A stretch of 64,000 nucleotides of DNA from Nitrincola tibetensis (GTDB lineage: Bacteria; Pseudomonadota; Gammaproteobacteria; Pseudomonadales; Balneatricaceae), in assembly GCF_003284585.1 (NCBI RefSeq), contig NZ_QKRX01000004.1:304998-368997 (forward strand). Reading direction: 5' to 3'. Shown one piece after another: positions 1-9,454 of this stretch; position 1 is the stretch's first letter; every line of letters begins with the position of its first letter. The notes under the pieces were generated by a model. It was given only the letters and a program-made list of their open reading frames with translations, did no database searches and was not told the origin of the DNA. A program made the translations under genes and the position numbers.

Positions 1-513
1 GATCATTTGACGGCCTTCCATCTTAGGACGCTGCTCTACAGTACCTGCATCAGCAAGATCTTGTTCGATCCGCTCAAGCAACTGCATACCTAGCTCCTGA
101 TGGGCCATTTCACGACCACGGAATCTAAGAGTAACCTTAGCCTTGTCTCCGCTTTCAAGGAAACGTATCAGGTTGCGTAGTTTTACCTGATAATCCCCTT
201 CTTCCGTACCCGGACGGAATTTTATTTCCTTGACCTGCATCTGAGTCTGTTTTTTCTTAGCCTCATTTGCTTTTTTCTTCAGTTCGTACTGATGCTTACC
301 ATAGTCCATTATCTTACAGACAATGGGGTCAGCTTCAGAAATCTGAACTAGGTCAAGTTCAGCTTCTTGAGCCATCTCAAGCGCTTGATTGATAGCGACT
401 ACACCAACCTGCGAACCATCAGCTCCGATTAAACGAACCTGGGTTGCACGAATATTCTCATTTATGGGTGGCAGCGGACCGCGGCTACCACGTTTAGTTT
501 CACGCCTGATAAT
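1..513 (-). CDS. infC: Translation initiation factor IF-3, C-terminus cut by window edge
   Basis: IF-3 binds the 30S subunit, blocks premature 50S joining and checks the start codon. The visible 171 codons follow the family from the basic N-terminus ([13 protein letters not shown]) through the Lys-rich linker to the EGRQMI motif; only about the last nine residues are outside the window. The start is an ATT at 511-513, 5 nt after AGGAG. An ATT/ATC-type start is the hallmark of infC and is the basis of IF-3 autoregulation in E. coli (family knowledge). It lies 20 nt downstream of thrS on the same strand, the conserved thrS-infC order, with rpmI-rplT expected beyond the edge. Confidence 0.97.
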   Translation of the reverse strand, partial: MIRRETKRGSRGPLPPINENIRATQVRLIGADGSQVGVVAINQALEMAQEAELDLVQISEADPIVCKIMDYGKHQYELKKKANEAKKKQTQMQVKEIKFRPGTEEGDYQVKLRNLIRFLESGDKAKVTLRFRGREMAHQELGMQLLERIEQDLADAGTVEQRPKMEGRQMI

Positions 514-533
514 TCTATCTCCTGACGAATTTT

Positions 534-2450
534 TTATTGTTGGTCAGACTTGTTGCTGATGTCTTGAAGCAAATGTTCAGTCAATTCAGCAAGTGTCAAT
601 GTACCAAGATCTGAACCGGAGCGCGTACGCACTGCAACGGAACCAGATTCAACCTCTTTGTCACCTACCACAAGAAGGTAAGGGACTTTTTGTAAAGTAT
701 GCTCGCGGATTTTAAAGCCGATCTTCTCGTTTCTCAAGTCTAGATTCGATCGAATTCCAGCTTTTTCGAGTGTTTCGTGTACTTTTTTACAAAAATCCGC
801 TTGTTTGTCCGTAATATTCAGCACGACCGCTTGTACAGGCGATAACCAAGTTGGTAAAGCCCCTGCATAATGCTCAATCAAAATACCAATAAAACGCTCA
901 AATGAACCCAAAATCGCTCTATGAAGCATAACGGGAACTTCGCGCTCACCGGCTTCATTCACAAACTGGGCACCAAGACGACCCGGCATTGAAAAATCTA
1001 CCTGTATAGTACCACACTGCCACACGCGACCGAGACAATCTTTTAACGAAAACTCAATTTTAGGACCATAAAAAGCACCTTCACCAGGCAACTCTTGCCA
1101 ATCAAGGTTAGCCGTGTTCAAGGCATCAGCCAATGCTTTTTCTGCTTTATCCCAGCTTTCATCAGAACCCACGCGTTTTTCAGGGCGAGTCGAGAGCTTA
1201 TAAATAATGTCTTTGAAGCCGAAGTCTCGATAAACCTCATGAAGAAAGTCGATAAAGTCTGCCACTTCTTGCTGAATAGACTGTTCAGAGCAAAAGATAT
1301 GGGCATCGTCCTGAACAAAACCACGAACACGCATAATACCGTGCAACGCGCCAGAGGGCTCATTTCGATGGCACGAACCAAACTCTGCCAAACGCAAAGG
1401 CAAGTCGCGGTATGAACGCAAGCCTTGATTGAACACCTGTATATGACACGGGCAGTTCATTGGCTTAATAGCGAAATCTCGGCTCTCTGAATTTGTGGTG
1501 AACATTTCTTCGTGGAATTTGTCCCAGTGCCCTGACTTTTCCCAAAGCGTCCGTTCCACCACTTGTGGCGTTTTAATTTCTTGATATCCATGCTCACGCT
1601 GCTTTGTGCGCATGTATTGTTCAATTTGTTGATAAATTGTCCAACCATTCGGATGCCAAAACACCATGCCCGGTGCTTCTTCCTGCATATGAAACAGATG
1701 CAGGGCTTTTCCAAGCTTACGATGGTCACGTTTTTCGGCTTCTTCTAAGCGGAACAGATAATCTTTTAAGTCTTTTTTATCGCCCCAAGCTGTGCCATAA
1801 ATGCGCTGCAGCATTTCATTATTGGAATCACCTCTCCAATACGCACCCGCAACCTTCATGAGCTTGAATACTTTTATATGGCCAGTGGAAGGTACATGCG
1901 GACCACGGCAAAGATCGATAAACTCACCTTGCTTATAAAAGGATAACGGCTGATCTGTAGGGATATCATTTATAATTTCAACCTTGTAAGACTCACCCAT
2001 TTCTTCAAACAGAGCGATAGCTTCTTCCCGGTTCATCAATGAGCGAGAAACAGGTAGGTTCTGCTTTGAAAGCTCGTTCATACGCGCTTCAATTTTTTCA
2101 AGGTCTTCCGGCGTAAACGAACGCTCATACGCAAAGTCGTAATAAAAACCGTTGTCGATCACGGGCCCAATGGTAACTTGAGCTCCCGGAAATAAATCCT
2201 GAACAGCCATCGCCATTAAATGTGCACAAGAGTGGCGAATAATGTCGACGCCTTCATCGTCGCGTGCAGTCACGATGGCCAAGCGCACATCTTCAGTGAT
2301 GGTATAGCTTGTATCGACGAGCTGACCATTGATTTTACCAGCTAGGGCTGCTTTCGCTAAACCTGTTCCGATATTTGCAGCGACATCAAAAACAGACACG
2401 GGATGATCAAAGCTACGCGAGCTTCCATCAGGAAGAGTAATTACAGGCAT
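534..2450 (-). CDS. thrS: Threonyl-tRNA synthetase
   Basis: Charges tRNA-Thr with threonine in the cytoplasm. It is 638 residues, the usual bacterial length. The order is an N-terminal TGS domain (about 1-60), the editing domain with HSCAH near residue 75, then the class II catalytic core with the zinc-site segment MNCPCHI and motif 2 [15 protein letters not shown], then the anticodon-binding domain (about 535-638). The ATG at 2448-2450 follows AAGGA by 7 nt, which supports the start. It is the first gene of the thrS-infC transcript and is probably controlled by its own product through the leader hairpins described separately. Confidence 0.98.
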   Translation of the reverse strand: MPVITLPDGSSRSFDHPVSVFDVAANIGTGLAKAALAGKINGQLVDTSYTITEDVRLAIVTARDDEGVDIIRHSCAHLMAMAVQDLFPGAQVTIGPVIDNGFYYDFAYERSFTPEDLEKIEARMNELSKQNLPVSRSLMNREEAIALFEEMGESYKVEIINDIPTDQPLSFYKQGEFIDLCRGPHVPSTGHIKVFKLMKVAGAYWRGDSNNEMLQRIYGTAWGDKKDLKDYLFRLEEAEKRDHRKLGKALHLFHMQEEAPGMVFWHPNGWTIYQQIEQYMRTKQREHGYQEIKTPQVVERTLWEKSGHWDKFHEEMFTTNSESRDFAIKPMNCPCHIQVFNQGLRSYRDLPLRLAEFGSCHRNEPSGALHGIMRVRGFVQDDAHIFCSEQSIQQEVADFIDFLHEVYRDFGFKDIIYKLSTRPEKRVGSDESWDKAEKALADALNTANLDWQELPGEGAFYGPKIEFSLKDCLGRVWQCGTIQVDFSMPGRLGAQFVNEAGEREVPVMLHRAILGSFERFIGILIEHYAGALPTWLSPVQAVVLNITDKQADFCKKVHETLEKAGIRSNLDLRNEKIGFKIREHTLQKVPYLLVVGDKEVESGSVAVRTRSGSDLGTLTLAELTEHLLQDISNKSDQQ

Positions 2451-2471
2451 GACAATATCCTTACCTTAGTG

Positions 2472-2541
2472 GTGGCCCCTACGACAGGCCACATAAGCAA
2501 TTAAATGCTGGAAAATAAAAGCCGTACAAACCAAGTACAGC
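2472..2541 (-). promoter_or_regulatory. thrS mRNA leader: two hairpins resembling tRNA-Thr anticodon arms
   Basis: Read on the minus strand, 2541-2521 folds as GCTGTAC-TTGGTTT-GTACGGC: a 7-bp stem with one G-U pair and a 7-nt loop holding U-GGU-U. After an AT-rich linker, 2492-2472 folds as GTGGCCT-GTCGTAG-GGGCCAC: again 7 bp and a 7-nt loop, holding U-CGU-A. GGU and CGU are threonine anticodons, and both sit where positions 34-36 fall in an anticodon loop, after a U33-like base. The second hairpin ends just upstream of the Shine-Dalgarno sequence. E. coli ThrRS represses its own mRNA by binding tRNA-like operator hairpins (established); the same role here is inferred. Confidence 0.75.
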
Positions 2542-2548
2542 GTGACAA

Positions 2549-2577
2549 AGTATATCAAACCCCATCATATTTACCAA
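2549..2577 (-). promoter_or_regulatory. Predicted sigma-70 promoter of thrS
   Basis: On the minus strand a -35 of TTGGTA (2577-2572) and a -10 of TATACT (2554-2549) are separated by 17 bp. The predicted start near 2543 places the first base of the transcript directly before the upstream leader hairpin. Confidence 0.6.
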
Positions 2578-2635
2578 CCAAGCCCTCTATTTAAGGCGGG
2601 CTGTAATACATCATCTGATATTGCAGCTCAATTCA

Positions 2636-3625
2636 TTACACCACTTGATGACCGCAAACATCTGTCTCATTTAACTCACGTAAATTACTCAAAGTAATCT
2701 CAGCTATTTGCGTTAATGCCTCCTGCGTAAAAAAACCTTGATGTCCTGTAATTAGCACATTCGGAAAGGTCATGAGGCGAGATAAGTCATCGTCTGTTAA
2801 AATTTCATCTGAAAGATCACGAAAAAAGAATTCACTTTCTTGCTCATACACATCCAACGCCAAATAGCCTATTTGCCCCGACTTAAGCGCTAGAATAGCC
2901 GCTCGCGTATCCACTAACCCTCCTCGACTGGTATTCACTAACATCACCCCACGCTTCATTTCAGCAATTGCAGATCCATTTATTAAGTGATGGTTTTCGG
3001 GGGACAAAGGACAGTGCAAACTAATAATATCAGCGCGTGAATAGAGTTCATCCAAACGAACATAGGTGCCACCGATTGCCAAAAATGCGTCACTTGGGTA
3101 AGGGTCATAGCCCAAGACCTGACAACCAAAACCTGTCAGGATTCGCGCGGTAGCGAGCCCTATCTGCCCCGTACCTATAATTCCCACGGTTTTTTGATGG
3201 AGGTTAAACCCCAGCAAGCCATTTAATTGGAAGTTACTTTCACGAACCCGGTTATACGCTCGATGCGTATGACGATTTAGAGTCAATATCAAGGCCAGTG
3301 TGTGTTCAGCAACAGCCTCTGGCGAATAGCCAGGCACTCGAACCACTTTAATCCCTAGCGCCTTGGCGGAGTCAAGGTCAACTTGATTGAACCCAGCGCA
3401 GCGCAAAGCGACCCACTTAACTCCGTGACGATGCAGTGCATGTAAGCATGCACTGTCTAATTGGTCGTTAACAAAGGCACACACGGCTTCAGCGCCTGCC
3501 GCCAAGCGTGCGGTTTGCACATTCAAAGGGGCCTCAAGATACTCCAGCTCAAAACCAAAGTGTTGATTGGCCTTATCAAAAAATGTCTTATCATAGGCCT
3601 GTGCACTAAAAAATTTCACGTTCAT
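2636..3625 (-). CDS. ldhA: Fermentative D-lactate dehydrogenase (NAD-dependent)
   Basis: Member of the D-2-hydroxyacid dehydrogenase family that reduces pyruvate to D-lactate with NADH. It is 329 residues, like E. coli LdhA, and strikingly similar to it: the N-terminal KFFSAQAYDK..FF start, ALRCAGFNQVDLD near residue 95, the Rossmann glycine motif GIIGTGQIG near 149, LHCPLSPEN, and the catalytic His in TGHQGFFTQEAL near the C-terminus. GGAG precedes the ATG at 3623-3625. It lies alone on the minus strand between thrS and an RND pump. Related 2-hydroxyacid dehydrogenases are an alternative, but the match is specific. Confidence 0.93.
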   Translation of the reverse strand: MNVKFFSAQAYDKTFFDKANQHFGFELEYLEAPLNVQTARLAAGAEAVCAFVNDQLDSACLHALHRHGVKWVALRCAGFNQVDLDSAKALGIKVVRVPGYSPEAVAEHTLALILTLNRHTHRAYNRVRESNFQLNGLLGFNLHQKTVGIIGTGQIGLATARILTGFGCQVLGYDPYPSDAFLAIGGTYVRLDELYSRADIISLHCPLSPENHHLINGSAIAEMKRGVMLVNTSRGGLVDTRAAILALKSGQIGYLALDVYEQESEFFFRDLSDEILTDDDLSRLMTFPNVLITGHQGFFTQEALTQIAEITLSNLRELNETDVCGHQVV

Positions 3626-3723
3626 CTTAAAGACTCCGTATTCATTATGCAGGTATAAGGTCCGTCTGCTGCGCGTTCCATCTTAGCCAAAATCCCCTTA
3701 CGCATTCTAGTAAAAAGTACAGG

Positions 3724-6700
3724 CTAACGTATGACGACTCGCATTAGCGCTGGAATCACTAACAACACCAACAAGGTTGCAACCGCTAAGCCGAACATGA
3801 TTGAAACAGCCATTGGAATCAAAAACTGCGCCTGTACGGAGGTTTCAAAGAGCAGCGGCACTAACCCCACAATTGTTGTAATTGATGTAATTAAAACGGC
3901 CCTTAACCTTTGACAAGAGGCCTCTATAATCGCCATTTCAACATCAAGGCCCTGTTGACGTAAATCTTGGTAAAAGCTGACCAGTATGATTGAGTTGTTC
4001 ACCACAATACCCGTCAAACCAAAAATTCCAAAGAAAGATAATAGCGTAAGCTCCAATCCTAACATCCAGTGTCCCGCAACAGCGCCTAGAAGACCAAATG
4101 GAATAATCGCCATCACCACCAGTGGCAATGAATAGCTTGCGAACATCCAAGCCAGAACAATATAGATCGCCAACAACGCAAACACTAAACCCATTTGCAT
4201 ATCGGCCATGGTCTCACGCTGATCGACCGCTCGCCCTTGAAATGACCAATCAATTCCATAGTCCTCGACCAAACGCGGTAAGACCTCATTGGCCAACCGC
4301 TCTCGAATCAACCCCGCATTTCCTTGCGCAGAATCCAGCTCTGCAGACACTTGAATGGCGAGTCGCGCATCGGCATGACGAAGTGTTTCAAACCCCGGTT
4401 GATACCGTATATCAACCAGTTGATCCAAGGCTAGCCAATCCAAGTTGGGGATTGGAAGATAAAGTCTCTCAAGAATAAGTGCGCTGTAGCGTTCAGAGTC
4501 AGGCAAGCGTACTCTCACCTCAACCTCTTCCAACCCATCTTGGTACAGTTGCACCAATGCACCATCTAAAAATCCTCTCAATTCAGAGGCTATGTCTCTT
4601 GGCGTCAAACCTAACGACTCTGCCAAAGGGGTTAAGGTCAACAACAGCTGCTCACGTCCATAAGGCGTATCGTCTTCCACTGCATACAAGCCTTGTATAT
4701 CCTGCATTTGTGCTGCTAACGCCTCTGCCGCTGCTTTAAGGTGCAGAGGGTCTGCTGATGATAAACGCACATCTATATCTCGACCGGGCGGCCCACCTGT
4801 TACCGCCGTTATGGTCAGCGCATCAAGCCCTGCCACAGGTGTTAATTCGGCTTGCCAGCGTTGAATGAGCTCGCGATTGCTAACTGAACGACTGTCAGGT
4901 GAGGTAAGCTCCACTAGCATCGAGGCAAATTGATCCCCTCTTGGAGCCGAACCATCTGAGCTAATCCCCTGCCCTAGACGCGTCACTTTCACCCGAACCA
5001 CCGCTTGCTCAAGTGACTCAGTCACTCGGTCCAAAGCCGCTTCAACTTCACTCATGTAGGCCTCAACTTTTTGAGGAGGTGTTCCTGATACAAAGGCTAC
5101 ATTGGCTCGTAAAGTCGTACCGTCAGGACTGGGAAAGAAAGTAAAACCAACACGTCCTCCTGCGAGCAAGCCAATCGCTAAAATCAATAACGCGACCGCA
5201 CTTGTTAAGGTCACGCCACGAACCCGAATTGCAGCGGTAACGCTGCGTCGAAAAGGGCCGTCGCGAAAACGATTTAAACCACGCTCAAAGAGACCTCGAA
5301 ATCCCTGCTCTTCCTGTTTTAATTGCGCTCTAGAAACCGACAACCCTTTCGAAAGCTGATGTGGCAAAATCAAAAAACTAATGACCAAGGTTGCTAAAAT
5401 CACACAAATAACAACCAAAGGAATCTCAAAGAGAATTTTTCCCATAATGCCACCAATCAGCATTAAGGGAAAAAAGGCCGCCACGGTTGTTAAAGATGAT
5501 GCAATCACAGGCCCCAACATTCTCTGCGCACCAAGCAGTGCAGATTCCTCTGCAGATTTTCCTTGAGTGCGGAGTGTATAGGCGTGCTCACTGACAACGA
5601 TCGCATTATCGACAATAATCCCCAAGGACATAATAAAACCAAAAAGTGATAGCATATTGATGCTACCGCCCGCTAGATACAGCGCGATAAACGCGGTGGT
5701 AAATGCAATAGGAATCCCCAATGCAACACGCAAGGCCAAGCGTCCACTTAAAAACAAAAACAAGATGGCCAAGACTAATACCAGCCCACCAACACCATTT
5801 TTAAGTAATAGATGAATGCGTTCGCTAATGAGTTGCCACAGCTGATCATAGACTTTCAGCTCTATTCCGGCGGGCAGTTGTGGCTCAGTCAACGCCAACC
5901 ATTGATTAAACAGACGAGCGGCCTTTAACGCATCCGTACTTTCTGTTCTCTGCAACAATAGCTCCAGGGCAGGCTTGCCCTGATAACGAACTCGCGTTTC
6001 ACTGTCACGTGAGCGCCGCTCAATATGAGCAATGTCCCCTAATTGAATCCGCCCTTGCTCCGTTGAATGCGTGATAGGTAAACGTGCAAAACTCGCCTCA
6101 TCTCTCGCCTGCTCTAAAAACCTTAATTGACGTCCTCCTTGATCGCGCCCAAACTGACCTGCTGGCTGATCTGAGGTGTAACGAGCAATCGTTTCTGCAA
6201 TTTGACGAGGTGATTTATTTAACGTCAACAATGCTGAGCTGGGGATTTCAATTGAAACAACCTCTTCGGGCAATCCTGTAAAGTCAATTTTTTCAATGCC
6301 TATATCCAGCAACTCTCGTTCAAACTGGCGCGCCAACCCACGAAGCTCTGGCATGGAGCTCGGGCCTGACAAAAGCATTCGAACAATGGGCTCATAGCGA
6401 AGGATACGACTGACAATTGGGGTCTCTGCATTGGCTGGCAAATTCCTTTGTTGACCAACACGATCCTCAACCTGTGCTAAGGCTTGCGTCATATCAGTTC
6501 CATCACGAAACTCTAACGTAATCGCTGATATTCCAAGGCTTGAGGTTGAGGTCATGGACTTTAAACCATCAACACTACGTAAGGACTGCTCCAAAGGGAC
6601 TGTTAACCCGGCCTCAACATCCTCGGCACTGGCGCCTGTCCAAACGACTCTGACACTGACAATATCTAGATTGAAGGTCGGAAAAAACTGTGTATTTAAC

Positions 6701-6804
6701 TTTGACAATGCCCAGATACCCGACATCAGCATGAGCACAATAAGCAAAGGGCTTGCTAAGGGGTGTCGAATAAATAGACTGATAAATCCATGCTTAGGTA
6801 ACAT
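3724..6804 (-). CDS. RND efflux permease (AcrB/MexB-type superfamily)
   Basis: Inner-membrane proton-driven pump subunit of 1026 residues, the normal length for a 12-helix RND permease with two periplasmic loops. The first helix is at about 13-31. The TM4 motif VDNAIVV near residue 395 keeps the first of the two aspartates of AcrB (D407) and has Asn at the second, as in many RND subfamilies. The start follows GGGGAG, which overlaps the end of the adaptor gene 2 bp upstream, so the two are co-translated. No outer-membrane channel gene is adjacent, so a TolC-like protein encoded elsewhere is probably used. Substrate unknown. Confidence 0.92.
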   Translation of the reverse strand: MLPKHGFISLFIRHPLASPLLIVLMLMSGIWALSKLNTQFFPTFNLDIVSVRVVWTGASAEDVEAGLTVPLEQSLRSVDGLKSMTSTSSLGISAITLEFRDGTDMTQALAQVEDRVGQQRNLPANAETPIVSRILRYEPIVRMLLSGPSSMPELRGLARQFERELLDIGIEKIDFTGLPEEVVSIEIPSSALLTLNKSPRQIAETIARYTSDQPAGQFGRDQGGRQLRFLEQARDEASFARLPITHSTEQGRIQLGDIAHIERRSRDSETRVRYQGKPALELLLQRTESTDALKAARLFNQWLALTEPQLPAGIELKVYDQLWQLISERIHLLLKNGVGGLVLVLAILFLFLSGRLALRVALGIPIAFTTAFIALYLAGGSINMLSLFGFIMSLGIIVDNAIVVSEHAYTLRTQGKSAEESALLGAQRMLGPVIASSLTTVAAFFPLMLIGGIMGKILFEIPLVVICVILATLVISFLILPHQLSKGLSVSRAQLKQEEQGFRGLFERGLNRFRDGPFRRSVTAAIRVRGVTLTSAVALLILAIGLLAGGRVGFTFFPSPDGTTLRANVAFVSGTPPQKVEAYMSEVEAALDRVTESLEQAVVRVKVTRLGQGISSDGSAPRGDQFASMLVELTSPDSRSVSNRELIQRWQAELTPVAGLDALTITAVTGGPPGRDIDVRLSSADPLHLKAAAEALAAQMQDIQGLYAVEDDTPYGREQLLLTLTPLAESLGLTPRDIASELRGFLDGALVQLYQDGLEEVEVRVRLPDSERYSALILERLYLPIPNLDWLALDQLVDIRYQPGFETLRHADARLAIQVSAELDSAQGNAGLIRERLANEVLPRLVEDYGIDWSFQGRAVDQRETMADMQMGLVFALLAIYIVLAWMFASYSLPLVVMAIIPFGLLGAVAGHWMLGLELTLLSFFGIFGLTGIVVNNSIILVSFYQDLRQQGLDVEMAIIEASCQRLRAVLITSITTIVGLVPLLFETSVQAQFLIPMAVSIMFGLAVATLLVLLVIPALMRVVIR

Positions 6805-6806
6805 GC

Positions 6807-8063
6807 TTACTCCCCTGAAAGCTCAAGCCGTTCAACTATATCAACGGCCAACCCTTGCATCGCTTGTGGAAGACGATTTGCAAGCACTTGATCCCCTACA
6901 TTGAGTGCATCTGCAACCACTAGAAACCCCGCTCGATCTGCTCGAACCAACTCACCCAGAATTTGAACGTCAACGCCTTCTAGACGCTGTTCAACCACAC
7001 GGTAAACTCGATCACGCCCATATAAAGATGCTGCAGGTATCCACATGCGAGGTTCACTAGCGGGAATCGTCAGCCAAGCTTCGACAAATCGCCCAATAGG
7101 TAGGCGCTCAACTTCACCTGCCTCTATTTTAAAATAGGTTTGCAAGGTTCCAGAGGCATGGGTTTGGGAATCAAATCGATCAAGTTTAAATTGGTACTCT
7201 TGGCCATCAATCAAAGCCTTCGCAATTAAGTCAACGCCTTCACGATAAACGGCTTGGATCTGACTTAAAGCACTCAAGGGTAAGGACGCTACAAGCTCAA
7301 TTCGCTCAGGTACAACAAGTGTGAGTAGCCCCGCGCTCTGATTAACATACTGACCGGGGGCGACCTGCAACTCGATAATCCTTGAGCTTTCGGGTGCCAA
7401 CACTCGAGCGGCTTGAAAATTACGTTGCGCTAACTGCAATTGCCCTTCTGCCTGCTGTAATGACGCATCGAGTTGTTGTAAGCGCGAAGGGTGTTGCTCC
7501 ACTGCCAACTCTCGAGTCAACAAAGCAAGTCGCTGTTGGCGTAAGGCTTGCTCGGCCAACTCGGCCTCACGCTCGGCCACACGATTTCCATCGGCTAGAC
7601 GCCTAATACGACTCAATTGCCGCTCGGCTAACGTCACTAATTCCCGCTCTTGAACCAACGCTCGTTGATCGGCTTCATATTGTGCCAAACGTTGTACACG
7701 TTGCGACTTCAAATCGTCTAATTCTGCTTGACGCTGACCCAGTGCGATCTGTGCATCCAGCGGATTTAACTCCAACAATAATTGCCCAGTGTCAACATGC
7801 TCGCCGACCTGTACATACACAGCACTCACCTCCCCCCCTGTTCGAGCCGTCAGGTGTGTCAAAGCAGGAGTCTGCAGACGACCAAACAACCTCAGCTGAG
7901 GCGAATCCTGTGACAATTCAAGTTGAATCGTGCTGACAGGCCAGCGCCGTTCTTCGTTAACAACGGGGGGAGCTTGCGGGCGCGTTGACTTTAAATACAT
8001 AAAGCTAATGACGGCTAACACAATCAGCAGAAGGGGTAACCCGTAACGGAAAATTCGGTTCAT
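6807..8063 (-). CDS. RND efflux periplasmic adaptor (membrane fusion protein)
   Basis: 418 residues: an N-terminal membrane anchor (about 6-25), a biotinyl-lipoyl half-motif with VGEHVDTGQLLLELN near residue 85, a long Gln/Arg/Leu-rich coiled-coil hairpin (about 100-215), then the second lipoyl half (VAPGQYVNQ near 235) and beta-barrel domains. It would bridge the inner-membrane pump to an outer-membrane channel. It is the first gene of the pair and sits 2 bp before the permease. The Shine-Dalgarno is weak (GGCGG). Substrate cannot be read from the sequence. Confidence 0.9.
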   Translation of the reverse strand: MNRIFRYGLPLLLIVLAVISFMYLKSTRPQAPPVVNEERRWPVSTIQLELSQDSPQLRLFGRLQTPALTHLTARTGGEVSAVYVQVGEHVDTGQLLLELNPLDAQIALGQRQAELDDLKSQRVQRLAQYEADQRALVQERELVTLAERQLSRIRRLADGNRVAEREAELAEQALRQQRLALLTRELAVEQHPSRLQQLDASLQQAEGQLQLAQRNFQAARVLAPESSRIIELQVAPGQYVNQSAGLLTLVVPERIELVASLPLSALSQIQAVYREGVDLIAKALIDGQEYQFKLDRFDSQTHASGTLQTYFKIEAGEVERLPIGRFVEAWLTIPASEPRMWIPAASLYGRDRVYRVVEQRLEGVDVQILGELVRADRAGFLVVADALNVGDQVLANRLPQAMQGLAVDIVERLELSGE

Positions 8064-8198
8064 ATACCGCCCAGTTCATTAATCTACTCGACAGGAGCAT
8101 GATCTAAAGGATAATCTTAGTTAATCTGAAAATTGACCGTTTTTAATCCGTCAACTTCGCCCACCGAACATTATGAAAGTCTAAATCAGGAAATACCA

Positions 8199-8771
8199 AT
8201 GAAACTATACGGTTCCTCGACTTCACCCTATGTTAGACGCTTAAGAGCCTACTTAGAGGATTTTGATCACGAGTTCATCAATATCAATATTTATGCTGAA
8301 GAAGGCCGTTCAATCCTTAAAGCCATTAACCCAGCCTTAAAAATCCCTATGCTGGTTGATGGTGATCAAGTGATTTTTGATTCGCGCATTATCTTTCAAT
8401 ACCTGAATCAAGCTTATGTTAAGGAACCTTGGACGATCAATGATGACAATAACCTCACTCTAATTAATGCGGCTAACGATTCATACGTTGAACTTTTTTT
8501 ACTTGAAAAATCAGGGATAGACACTTCTCAAGACGCTCTATTTTTTAACCTACAACACGAACGCATCAAATCAACTCTCGATGTGCTAAACAAGATTGCT
8601 GGCAAAGGAGGCTTTGACTCGTGGAACTTTGCCTCTATTTCTTTATTTTGTTTGATCGACTGGGCACTTTTCAGAGCATTAAACTCTTTTGAAGACTATC
8701 CACATTTACATACGTTTTATCAGAGCAACCTAGATCGCCCCATTGTGAAATCAACCGATCCTCGTGACTAG
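8199..8771 (+). CDS. Glutathione S-transferase-like protein
   Basis: 190 residues from the ATG at 8199, preferred over an upstream ATG at 8133 because AGGAAA lies just before it and the thioredoxin fold begins exactly there (MKLYGSSTSPYVRRL). The N-terminal GST fold carries the cis-Pro segment KIPMLVDGDQVIFDS with the glutathione-binding Asp-Ser, followed by an all-helical C-terminal domain. The SP.VR active-site region resembles bacterial GSTs with Ser/Cys in place of Tyr. Substrate unknown. It is monocistronic, between the RND operon (divergent) and the Lrp-type gene (convergent). Confidence 0.85.
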   Translation: MKLYGSSTSPYVRRLRAYLEDFDHEFININIYAEEGRSILKAINPALKIPMLVDGDQVIFDSRIIFQYLNQAYVKEPWTINDDNNLTLINAANDSYVELFLLEKSGIDTSQDALFFNLQHERIKSTLDVLNKIAGKGGFDSWNFASISLFCLIDWALFRALNSFEDYPHLHTFYQSNLDRPIVKSTDPRD

Positions 8772-8805
8772 ACTCAAAAAACAAGCATACCCAACAGCGA
8801 GCCCT

Positions 8806-9291
8806 TTAGCGTTTTAGATAGTGCAAGGGCACCGCTGTCGTATCCACCACCTTGCGCATAATAAAAGACGACTTCACCCCTGAAACACCGGTGATCCGAG
8901 TAATTTTCCCAAGCAAAATATCGTGATAGCTATCCATATCGGCAACCGCAACTTTAAGTTGATAATCCGCATCGTGACCTGTAATCAGATAGCACTCCAT
9001 GACCTCCGGAATGGCGGCAATCGCAGTTTCAAAGGCCTCAAAGCGCTCGGGGATATGCTTATCCATACTAATATGTAACAGCGCAATTAAGTTTAGGCCA
9101 ACTTTGCGCTCATTCACTCGAATAACTTGGCGCTCAATAAAGCCATTTTCTTCGAGCTGCTTAACACGTCGAGAGCAAGGAGCGGCCGTTAGTCCAATCC
9201 GCTCGGCCAACTCCTGATTTGAAATGGAGGCATCTTTTTGGAGCTCATGCAAAATTTTGATATCAAAACGATCTATGTCAACACTCATCAT
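8806..9291 (-). CDS. Lrp/AsnC-family transcriptional regulator
   Basis: Start set at the ATG at 9289-9291, with GAGGGG just upstream; the reading frame stays open further upstream but that part is not family-like. It gives 161 residues: an N-terminal winged helix (DRFDIKILHELQKD, then ISNQELAERIGL and the recognition helix around CSRRVKQLEENG) and a C-terminal RAM ligand-binding domain (VMECYLITGHDADYQLKV). It is transcribed divergently from leuA and so may control leucine synthesis in response to an amino acid. Regulatory target is inferred from position. Confidence 0.9.
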   Translation of the reverse strand: MMSVDIDRFDIKILHELQKDASISNQELAERIGLTAAPCSRRVKQLEENGFIERQVIRVNERKVGLNLIALLHISMDKHIPERFEAFETAIAAIPEVMECYLITGHDADYQLKVAVADMDSYHDILLGKITRITGVSGVKSSFIMRKVVDTTAVPLHYLKR

Positions 9292-9391
9292 CAACCCCTC
9301 GCAATTTAGAGCAATAATACTAAAGCAAAAACGCAAAAAACCTAAATTTAATTGCGCACAATCTGCAAAAAGACCCAATTTAGCAAGCTTA

Positions 9392-9419
9392 TTGCGCTGA
9401 CTTAAGCGTAAACTAATAT
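9392..9419 (+). promoter_or_regulatory. Predicted leuA promoter
   Basis: TTGCGC (9392-9397) and TAATAT (9414-9419) with a 16-bp spacer, 35 bp before the leuA start. AATTTAG motifs at 9303-9309 and 9377-9383, and inverted at 9342-9348, are spaced 35-39 bp apart in this divergent region and could be regulator sites. Confidence 0.5.
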
Positions 9420-9454
9420 TCAAATCAACACTCGACCTTATATGGGACTTCAAC

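Noticed and set aside
1095..1415. Open frame on the plus strand inside thrS
   Set aside because: Antisense shadow of a fully conserved gene, no ribosome site and no recognizable protein. The same holds for the many antisense frames inside the RND, polB, lut, mevalonate and hsd genes.
2521..2541. Upstream thrS leader hairpin as a plain terminator
   Set aside because: It is followed by a T-rich stretch, but it begins at the predicted transcription start, where a terminator would make no useful RNA, and its loop carries a threonine anticodon in register.
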